This document shows positions 14,908 through 20,907 of a stretch of 64,000 bases of DNA, piece by piece. Origin of the DNA: Prevotella sp. (GTDB lineage Bacteria; Bacteroidota; Bacteroidia; Bacteroidales; Bacteroidaceae); assembly GCA_017964785.1 (NCBI GenBank), contig JAGCRH010000058.1, positions 1 through 64,000 on the forward strand, given 5' to 3'. Position 1 is the stretch's first letter; every line of letters begins with the position of its first letter. The position numbers were made by a program, and so were the translations under genes. Below the pieces are notes generated by a model, which was not told the DNA's origin, did no database searches, and worked only from the letters and a program-made list of their open reading frames with translations.

Positions 14908-14938
14908 TTGAAAATCAGCGGATTTTTGTGTATCTTTG
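14908..14938 (+). promoter_or_regulatory. Promoter of the small-gene run
   Basis: TTG at 14908-14910, 20-nt spacer, TATCTTTG at 14931-14938. It precedes a 32-codon frame and the lipoprotein gene. Confidence 0.55.
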
Positions 14939-14956
14939 TAACCAAAATAAGGATAT

Positions 14957-15055
14957 ATGCTGACAGTCAATCTACTATTGTTCATCTCCCTTGTAAGAAG
15001 GGGCTGGTGGGACATCGACCGCATGGTCGTAGACTATTTCACAAGAGAAAAGTAA
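14957..15055 (+). CDS. Possible small protein (32 aa)
   Basis: ATG about 12 nt after the predicted transcription start, TAA at 15053-15055. The peptide has a short hydrophobic N-terminus (MLTVNLLLFISLVRR) followed by GWWDIDRMVVDYF, a pattern typical of small membrane-associated phage proteins. It lies 22 nt before the lipoprotein gene. Supported only by position and composition. Confidence 0.4.
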   Translation: MLTVNLLLFISLVRRGWWDIDRMVVDYFTREK

Positions 15056-15077
15056 CTGATATTAAAACATAGCAAGC

Positions 15078-15578
15078 ATGAAACAGATCAAGACATTCAA
15101 GTTTCTTATGATGGCCGTCTGTGCCGTCATGTGTGTGACATTTGCTGCCTGTGGCGGTGATGATGACAAGGATGACATCTCCGGTGACTACCAGGAACTG
15201 AAAGAGGGCGTGCATCGTATTGAGGTGTATTTCTCCGGCTCCGACAAATGGAGAGTCGTTGCTACATTCTTGGCAACACATGGCTATGGAGGTACAGACC
15301 TCTATGAGAACGGCCAGAAAGTTAATGAAACTGCCGGTGGCTACTATAGTGAGGAACTGAGGAACTATGCGGTAGAGACGGGTAAGAATTGTGACCAGAT
15401 GGTTGCTACGATACAGCTGGATCCTCTAAGCAAAAGTACGTCCGGCGATATAGAGGTCACCTTGAAAGGTTTCATTGACGGAAAGCAGACCAACATGAAG
15501 GTATGGACTGTCAAGGCCGATGCCCCGAAGACTTTGGTTTTCTATTGTCAGGACATCGGAACCGACTTAATACAGTAG
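15078..15578 (+). CDS. Putative lipoprotein
   Basis: 166 aa. A type II signal peptide ends in the lipobox FAAC, with lipidated Cys25. GGDDDKDD follows, an acidic stretch of the kind that acts as a surface-export signal for Bacteroidetes lipoproteins. The mature part looks beta-rich. Probably a surface-exposed accessory lipoprotein; function unknown. Confidence 0.65.
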   Translation: MKQIKTFKFLMMAVCAVMCVTFAACGGDDDKDDISGDYQELKEGVHRIEVYFSGSDKWRVVATFLATHGYGGTDLYENGQKVNETAGGYYSEELRNYAVETGKNCDQMVATIQLDPLSKSTSGDIEVTLKGFIDGKQTNMKVWTVKADAPKTLVFYCQDIGTDLIQ

Positions 15579-15582
15579 CCGT

Positions 15583-15789
15583 ATGCCTAAGAAGGATATA
15601 TCATACTGGGCACTCTACCTGAAGAGGTATCTGACGGAAGAGGATGATCCGCGCAAGGATGATGACGCGTTCATCGACGCACGGGCAGAGCTGGCCGCTG
15701 CCACGATGGAAGAGACGCGCCTGAAGGAAGGCCTCACGGTCAACCAGGCAGAGGAACGGGCGATAGCAGTACTGATGGAGGGATTTTAA
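15583..15789 (+). CDS. Small hypothetical protein
   Basis: 68 aa, highly charged and predicted helical (MPKKDISYWALYLKRYL, then AELAAATMEETRLKEGLTVN). It starts 4 nt after the lipoprotein stop and ends 11 nt before the next start, so it is an operon member. Resembles small genes of Bacteroidales phages and conjugative elements; not recognised. Confidence 0.6.
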   Translation: MPKKDISYWALYLKRYLTEEDDPRKDDDAFIDARAELAAATMEETRLKEGLTVNQAEERAIAVLMEGF

Positions 15790-15800
15790 TTTCTATTCAG

Positions 15801-16130
15801 ATGTCATCGAGTAGCACGAAAATGGATCCCCAGGTATGGGGAACGGAGGAAGCCAGGGAAACGGCCATCGCCACATTGATAAGGTATGTAAACGAACATG
15901 GCCGACGAGTGCAATGCGGCTACACCTATAACTCTGCCAACGGCTTCGGGCTTACGAAGGTCTGGAAACTTTGCACAGACTCCGTTGAAGGTTACAGGCT
16001 CGGACTGCTGTGCATCTACAGCAACTTTGCGAAGACCAAAGAAAGCGAACCGCAGATGAGGTCTGCAGACAATGTTTCCCTGAGAGTTCTGTATCATATC
16101 ATTGACTATATCGAGGAACATGATGATTGA
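15801..16130 (+). CDS. Small hypothetical protein
   Basis: 109 aa. Alpha/beta composition with TAIATLIRYVNEHGRRVQCG near the start and an acidic end (DYIEEHDD). Co-directional and tightly spaced with its neighbours. No known domain recognised. Confidence 0.6.
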   Translation: MSSSSTKMDPQVWGTEEARETAIATLIRYVNEHGRRVQCGYTYNSANGFGLTKVWKLCTDSVEGYRLGLLCIYSNFAKTKESEPQMRSADNVSLRVLYHIIDYIEEHDD

Positions 16131-16179
16131 TTCGTTACCGACATTCCGTGTCATCATCAGCGGGACGGCAAGAGGGTAA
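16123..16179 (+). pseudogene. 18-codon frame resembling a SLOG fragment
   Basis: ATG overlaps the preceding stop codon region. The peptide ends RVIISGTARG, identical over VIISGTARG to the glycine-rich motif of the SLOG protein at about 11.08 kb, with matching DNA. It stops immediately after the motif. Either a decayed remnant of a second DUF2493-like gene or chance; too short to be sure. Confidence 0.3.
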
Positions 16180-16227
16180 GACTCCCTCCAGCCTTACAGA
16201 CAGAAGAAAATACTAATACAAGCAGTT

Positions 16228-16530
16228 ATGAGATACGAAGAGTTCAAGGAAAAGGGATGGCTGGCCCCTGTGTCAGCCGTAAGAAATGGTGAGTGGACCG
16301 ATGGCAGGATCATCGAGACGCTGTGGGACTACAGGGAGGATGAAGTGAATCCGAGCCCAGGGCGGCATCCCATGATCGTGGTGGTGTCATTCAACACCAG
16401 GTTATCAGAGACCGTCACACGGGCAGACAACTTCGACCGTGAGCAACTGGAGGGCTTCGCCCCTCACAGCGACTTCGAGGTGTTCCGTGTGCCGGTGGGA
16501 GGAAGTTGTAACCAGATAATGCTGAACTGA
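16228..16530 (+). CDS. Small hypothetical protein
   Basis: 100 aa, probably a compact beta-rich fold (HPMIVVVSFNTRLSETVTRA). It ends 1 nt before the next ATG, so the two are translationally linked. Not recognised. Confidence 0.55.
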   Translation: MRYEEFKEKGWLAPVSAVRNGEWTDGRIIETLWDYREDEVNPSPGRHPMIVVVSFNTRLSETVTRADNFDREQLEGFAPHSDFEVFRVPVGGSCNQIMLN

Positions 16531-16531
16531 C

Positions 16532-16807
16532 ATGGTGATACACATAGAGTTCCCTGATAAGATGGTGACATACGAGACCTTCGTGAAGGATCTTGCCACC
16601 GCACTGGCTCCCATGCTGAAGGAGATGATGGGCAATCCGTCGGACGTGATATCACAGCGTGAGGCATTTAAGCGCTATGGGCAGGGCAACGTGAAACGTT
16701 GGCGGGACACCGGCAGACTCGTCCCGCTGAGCAAGCGCCCCGGTAAACTGGAATACCGCGTTGCAGACCTGATGGTTCTGCAGCAGCGTCAGCAGGACTA
16801 TATATGA
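16532..16807 (+). CDS. Small HTH protein, excisionase/MerR-like
   Basis: 91 aa. The C-terminal half, SQREAFKRYGQGNVKRW followed by DTGRLVPLSKRPGKLEYRVADL, has the helix-turn-helix plus wing layout of excisionase or MerR-like domains (helix start SQREA, then wing with strand EYRVADL). Such proteins bind DNA next to attachment sites or regulate mobile elements. No integrase is present in the window to pair with it. Role inferred from layout only. Confidence 0.55.
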   Translation: MVIHIEFPDKMVTYETFVKDLATALAPMLKEMMGNPSDVISQREAFKRYGQGNVKRWRDTGRLVPLSKRPGKLEYRVADLMVLQQRQQDYI

Positions 16808-16816
16808 ACATGAGCC

Positions 16817-17050
16817 ATGACAACGACGATTGATTCAGAAACATTGGAGAGCCTGTTGGCTTCGAATACCAATCTGACAAAGTCAGTAGCGGTAATGACA
16901 GAGTTGTATCAGAAGGCCGACCGTGAAAGGCGTGAACTGAGAAACTTCCTGGAACGGCTGGGGTTCGATCCTTATGAGATCTGCAGGAAAGCCTCCGGCG
17001 AGGAAAACGGAGGATCCTGTAAGGTTGTCAGCATGGACTCAGGGAGGTAA
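16817..17050 (+). CDS. Small hypothetical protein
   Basis: 77 aa. The N-terminal 50 residues are strongly helical and coiled-coil-like (LTKSVAVMTELYQKADRERR); a short Gly/Ser-rich tail contains one Cys. Co-directional, 9 nt after the HTH gene. The 160 bp after it contain only the next promoter. Confidence 0.55.
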   Translation: MTTTIDSETLESLLASNTNLTKSVAVMTELYQKADRERRELRNFLERLGFDPYEICRKASGEENGGSCKVVSMDSGR

Positions 17051-17164
17051 GGTTAAACTGCGTTAAAGTGGCTTCGAGGTTTGGCAAGAATATTCCTCGC
17101 GCGCGTCATATTAGAGTGTTTTTTCGAGTGTCGGAAACTTTTACTTTTCGCCCACAACAGGACA

Positions 17165-17196
17165 TTTGGAGATAACAGAATAAAGTAGTAACTTTG
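17165..17196 (+). promoter_or_regulatory. Strong promoter upstream of small genes and giant RNA
   Basis: TTTG at 17165-17168, 20-nt spacer, TAACTTTG at 17189-17196: a perfect consensus. No intrinsic terminator is visible between here and 20289, so this promoter may drive two small genes and the 2.6 kb structured RNA as one roughly 3.1 kb transcript. Confidence 0.7.
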
Positions 17197-17211
17197 CAAA
17201 ATATTTGAGGT

Positions 17212-17427
17212 ATGACATTCATAGAGCAACGCCTGAAATGGCTCATGGAACTGCGGAAGAAAGGAGGCTGGAAAGGCTTCTGGTCGATCCGCGAGGAAAG
17301 CGCAGAATGGGGCTACCAACTCGCTCTGGCCGACGTGCAGACATACATGCAGGATAACCTTACCGAAGAGGAAAAGAAGAATCCTGCCATCCTCAAAGTG
17401 TATAAGTGGATAGCAGAACTGAAATAG
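17212..17427 (+). CDS. Small hypothetical protein
   Basis: 71 aa, helical, Trp-rich (RLKWLMELRKKGGWKGFW) with an acidic middle. It starts about 15 nt after the promoter. The stop runs into the ribosome-binding site (AGGAGG) of the next gene. Not recognised. Confidence 0.6.
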   Translation: MTFIEQRLKWLMELRKKGGWKGFWSIREESAEWGYQLALADVQTYMQDNLTEEEKKNPAILKVYKWIAELK

Positions 17428-17438
17428 GAGGCTGAGAT

Positions 17439-17690
17439 ATGATACTTACAAGAGAAGGATATGAGAACGCAGCCCTGGTATTCTCCCTGATGGGGAAGAT
17501 CCTGCTCGATGGCAAGCCAATCGGCACATGGGGCATGACCCAAGGAGGCATAAAGGCACGGCTGGCCGTCGAGGGTATGCCAGCGGAGATAGTACGCCCT
17601 GACAAGTGGGGAACTATGCAGGAGGTGGCAAAGGCAGTCCCAGACTCCCTTCTTACCGCTCAAAGACAGCCGACGGGCATCAGACGGTAA
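17439..17690 (+). CDS. Small hypothetical protein preceding the giant RNA
   Basis: 83 aa with an upstream AGGAGG. Mixed alpha/beta (YENAALVFSLMGKILLDGKP). It is the last credible protein before the large gene-free stretch. Its stop lies about 10 nt before the first structured RNA element. It may be an RNA-associated protein given its position, but nothing in the sequence shows that. Confidence 0.55.
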   Translation: MILTREGYENAALVFSLMGKILLDGKPIGTWGMTQGGIKARLAVEGMPAEIVRPDKWGTMQEVAKAVPDSLLTAQRQPTGIRR

Positions 17691-18835
17691 ATGTAAACAA
17701 TTCTGCCGAAATGGGCGATTTTGAGGGTGTAGCCGGAAAAACGGCCTCATAGGAAGCCCGTAGAGCGCATAACGGCAAAGCGGTGAGGTAGTTATACCTC
17801 CCAAAACAGGCCGAAACGAAAAATGCTTACATAGCAAAATAGAGCGATCTTTGAATTATTGATGATGAAAATATAGATGGGTGTCGCTGCCTTGGAGAAC
17901 GCTTCGGGCGTAGAGACATGGGGACGGCCTACTGCAGTCACATTGGATGGCTGGTCGGCCGGGCATCGGCCACCTTGGAGGGTGACATCCATCTTATAAT
18001 ATAGATGGGTGCTGCCGTAGCGTATATCCGTTCCGCTGGCGTAATTAGGAATAGTGGGGCATATCGGATCAGTGGCCAGAACTGTGTGGTGAGTTCGCGC
18101 CACCACTGGCATCCATCTTCTGAAAAGAGATTCTTGTGAACTCCTTCGTGTCAGGATCATCCTGGCCAACGTTGACTGATCGAATAAAACTCGCTGCCAT
18201 CGGAGAATCAAGAAACTCGGCCTGGCACTGGCAATGCATGCGTCGAAAGACGTGTCGCCTGATGGCATCCCGTCGTTGGGTGCCAGGTTTCTGAAATACG
18301 GGAACACAACCAGAAGAGTTGTCTTGAAAGAGACGCTTGCGCCAGCAATGGCATTCAGGACACTCTTCGCAATCTCGAACTAAAGCCCCAAGCCTGTCTC
18401 TGGCGAGTTAAGTTTGGTATTTGAGGATGCTGGATGGTTCCCTGCCTGGCATATCGCGATGCCCTCTTCCGTTCCGGGCGTAAGTGTCTCGGACTCCCAG
18501 AGTCATTGACACGTCGAGAGATAAGCGGTGCCGGGTTCCTATAAAGGAATTGAGATCATTGGCTGCTCCTGCTGATTCGTCAGTGTCGCCCCGCAAGGGG
18601 TCTTTTGAGCCTCAGTCCCCCTTTGATCTTCAATTCCTGCCTGGCATGTCGGTCTGTGTGCCTTGGGACTTGCGGAGGGGTTCGTCAACAACTGCCCCTG
18701 TATGACCATCCCATGAGCGAGCGGTGCCAGGATCCTAAAAGAGAATCGCCCTGCGTAGGAAGGAGGTCCGGCACGGCTCTATGCCGGTCGGCTAAGTGCC
18801 TATCAGAGCCGACGGGCGAGTTCTCTTTAATTCTT

Positions 18836-19173
18836 GGGGAATGTCGGCACTTGAGCCTTGGGAAAAGCGGGAGGCGGTTACGGCGGCCTCGGTATGACCA
18901 GCCCATGAGCGTCGCGGTTCCCCATCATGAGAATAGCGGGTGAGAGTCCCGCACAAGGGGAATGACAGTGGCTTTGAAAGGCGATCTCACACCCGGTACT
19001 GCGGTTCCCCGTCCTATAAGAGTAGCCTCCTTGTTACCACTTTCGAGTGGGGGGGTCGGTTCCGGCAACGGAATGCGTGATGCTGACTGGAGGCAACTCT
19101 TTACTTCTGGGGAATGTCGGTGTGATGATGCTCTGGCGATTGGTGCCAGGTGGTAGGACAGAAGCGATTCCCC
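18836..19173 (+). repeat. Tandem RNA module R3 (three copies)
   Basis: Three consecutive modules each open with GGGGAATG and close with GCG(G/A)TTCCCC: 18836-18923, 18957-19010 and 19109-19173. The outer arms pair (GGGGAA with TTCCCC). Copies 1 and 3 share GGGGAATGTCGG and end TTCCCCATCA. Interiors differ but each can fold into hairpins. Confidence 0.6.
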
Positions 19174-19303
19174 ATCAACTGGGCATAAGGCGGTAAGGTG
19201 CGTCCCCCGCTGCAGTAAAGCCCATCGGGAGGATATTCACGGGAACTGTGTCCGTGCAGAAGTGCCTCCCGACCTATTGGAGAGCGCGGAATAGGTATCC
19301 ACA

Positions 19304-20155
19304 GGTGCGAAAGCATGTCTGCGGGGGTCTGAGGGATATTCCCGATAACGGCTGGAAAAACGGCTCTCCATCTTCTAAGAAGCAACGCTCTGAGCGCGTG
19401 AGACGGTTCGCCGTCAATAACGGAGGAGGTGTTCCCCATGGGAGCGTACCTGCCGTCAGAGTTTCCAAACATGGATTCAAGAGATTGCTTCTTACCTCTC
19501 AGGGAGGGTGTCATGTTCCCTGATGGCTGCACACTGCCGGGTAGCACCCAACAACGCATCCTTGTGGTGTTACTGAAGACAAGCCAGACAGGAGTGCAGC
19601 ATTTTTGGAAACGCCATGTACGCCTCACCGGAAGTGGACTGGTGTCGATCATGGGTTTCCTCGGGAGGGTGCTACTGCATGCACACTGGATGTATGGTCG
19701 TACCCTTTTCGATTCCAGCTTTTTGTATTGTTGGGATAATCGGGAGGGAAGTGCCAACTGCATACACGTAGGATGTATGGTTCGCAGCCCTCCCTTCTCT
19801 AAAAATGGAGAGTCAGAAAGGTTCCGGGTACACAAGTACGTCCGGGCAACTTGAGGCAATAGCCGATAATAGCAGAAGTACGGCTCTCCAATCTTCAGGA
19901 CTGTCAGGTCGGGGTATGCGGTATAACTCCATACATTTTACCACTTGACAGTCCATCGGGAGGGAAGTGCCAACTGCATACACGTAGGATGTATGGTTCG
20001 CAGCCCTCCAATCTTTGAAAAATGGCATGGGGTAACGTCCGGAAGTGCCCCATTGGTGAAGGTGCGGAATTAGGAAGTTCCGGGTGCGAAAGCATGTCTG
20101 GGTGGGTCTGAGGGAGTCGCCTCCCGATAATGACTGGAAAAACGGCCTTCATCTG
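19304..20155 (+). repeat. RNA module R2 (two full copies, diverged third)
   Basis: Copies at 19304-19376 and 20083-20155 share GTGC-GAAA-GCAT, GGTCTGAGGGA, CCCGATAA and TGGAAAAACGGC in order. A diverged copy (about 19822-19896) keeps the fold with GTAC-ACAA-GTAC, and its 3' half recurs near 17731-17750. Copies 1 and 2 are 779 nt apart, not a multiple of three, which argues against a repeated protein. Confidence 0.65.
19661..20009 (+). repeat. RNA module R1 (two identical 53-nt copies plus variant)
   Basis: Identical 53-nt copies at 19741-19793 and 19957-20009 fold as CGGGAGGG...CCCTCC enclosing CATACA/TGTATG. A diverged copy lies at 19661-19705 (TCGGGAGGG...ACTGCATGCAC...GGATGTATGG). Confidence 0.7.
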
Positions 20156-20288
20156 TCCCCAGGTGCAAGTTTGCTCCAGAGGGCATCCATAGCCTTGCTG
20201 ATGCTCCGGCGTATTCTTTCGTCCCTTCGGTGGAAAGCGCCACCCTTCGGGATGTCGAGCGAGTGCCGGGTGGTGTAACAGGAGGCGA

Positions 20289-20328
20289 GAGCTGCTGCCA
20301 TCTTCGGACGGCGGCGGCTCTTTTTTTT
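20289..20328 (+). terminator. Terminator of the giant RNA
   Basis: GAGCTGCTGCC (20289-20299) pairs over 11 positions, two of them G-U, with GGCGGCGGCTC (20310-20320), followed by eight T. It is the strongest intrinsic terminator in the accessory region and fixes the 3' end and strand of the RNA. Confidence 0.85.
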
Positions 20329-20422
20329 CGTGTTCGATAGTTCCAAATGAGTGCTATTAGGAATTTTTACAATATTAAGTAGAGTCTAGGTGTTCATGCA
20401 TCTTTATATATATCTTCCCAAG

Positions 20423-20523
20423 TTGGGAACAAATGCCAATTTGGGAACAAAGTTGGGAACAATATAAGTGACTGAAACACAGTAACTTTGATTGATTTTG
20501 TTCCCATGTTCCCATGTTCCCAA
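20423..20523 (+). repeat. TTGGGAACA repeat cluster, right copy
   Basis: Three direct copies (20423-20431, 20441-20449, 20453-20461), then three inverted (20499-20507, 20507-20514, 20515-20523), the last three nearly head to tail. Same unit and layout as 3091-3203, 17 kb away. It may mark the other side of a replication or integration unit. Confidence 0.75.
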
Positions 20524-20602
20524 CTTTTTTGGGAATATTAGAGAGATATGTCCGCAGTGTGAAAGACCTCTATGAAGAGAACGACTTTTATCAGGTGAAA
20601 AG

Positions 20603-20634
20603 TTTGGCTGTTTCGTGGAAAAGTAGTACCTTTG
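20603..20634 (+). promoter_or_regulatory. Tandem promoter 1 near the element-chromosome junction
   Basis: TTTG at 20603-20606, 20-nt spacer, TACCTTTG at 20627-20634. No gene follows; a second promoter of the same quality lies 84 nt downstream. Confidence 0.6.
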
Positions 20635-20686
20635 CGGCAAGAATTGATGCCCGAAGAAAGTATTTTTTGAGATTTTCTCCAAAATG

Positions 20687-20718
20687 TTTGGTGGATTCGA
20701 TAAAATTGCCTACTTTTG
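20687..20718 (+). promoter_or_regulatory. Tandem promoter 2 near the element-chromosome junction
   Basis: TTTG at 20687-20690, 20-nt spacer, TACTTTTG at 20711-20718, a full consensus match that precedes the candidate RNA. Confidence 0.65.
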
Positions 20719-20724
20719 CATCAG

Positions 20725-20893
20725 AAATTATAGATGTATTAGAGTGTACATCTTATATATATATTAATGGTGGATATAATAGGGCTGGTTTTCAGCACGT
20801 TATACGGCATACGAGAGTGGAACCTCTCCTTCCGCGAGAGATACCTCTCTCTCCGCACACTGAGTCCAACGAGATAATCGCTGGACTTTTTTT
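20725..20893 (+). ncRNA. Candidate small RNA ~170 nt
   Basis: After the tandem promoters come hairpins GAGAG/CTCTC (twice, around 20813-20850) and a terminator, GTCCA (20864) with TGGAC (20882-20886) plus an inner CGA/TCG, then seven T. A frame crosses the area, but it runs through the promoters and repeats and is not protein-like. The opposite-strand gene starts its stop codon only 15 nt further on, so the hairpin may also terminate that gene. Family not recognised. Confidence 0.5.
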
Positions 20894-20907
20894 GTATGAT
20901 ATAATAA

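Larger units (their letters stand above)
17700..20328 (+). ncRNA. Giant structured non-coding RNA, ~2.6 kb
   Basis: No credible protein is encoded on either strand. Long helices are dense. AGATGGGTGTC (17875) pairs with GACATCCATCT (17984), and a similar pair (18003/18109) closes a second 116-nt domain. GGAATTGAGATCA (18546) pairs with 18624-18637, enclosing CTGA-TTCG-TCAG and CCCC-GCAA-GGGG. AGAGAATCGCCC (18740) pairs with 18814-18826, enclosing CCGGCA/TGCCGG. CCACT-TTCG-AGTGG and TTCCG-GCAA-CGGAA lie at 19037-19073. CGGGAGG (19226) pairs with CCTCCCG (19265). UUCG and GNRA loops and G-U pairs fit plus-strand transcription. Three module families repeat within it. It ends in a strong terminator. 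Size and ornateness recall GOLLD or ROOL RNAs, but I cannot assign it to either. Confidence 0.75.

Noticed and set aside
1..17690. Intact prophage
   Set aside because: No capsid, terminase, portal or tail genes are visible; small phage-like genes alone are not sufficient.
19101..19859. 252-codon open frame on the minus strand inside the RNA region, and a 141-codon frame on the plus strand
   Set aside because: Both have unnatural composition (Arg/Ser/Pro/Cys-rich, no hydrophobic pattern), overlap each other and run across RNA helices and repeats. R2 copies fall in different frames.
17700..20328. Group II intron or intron remnant
   Set aside because: No domain V-like hairpin, no reverse transcriptase and no GUGYG start. 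The terminator and tandem modules fit an independent RNA better.
1..20900. Integrase, attachment sites or a tRNA insertion target
   Set aside because: No tyrosine or serine recombinase motif, no tRNA and no long direct repeats at plausible ends could be found, so element boundaries are left open.
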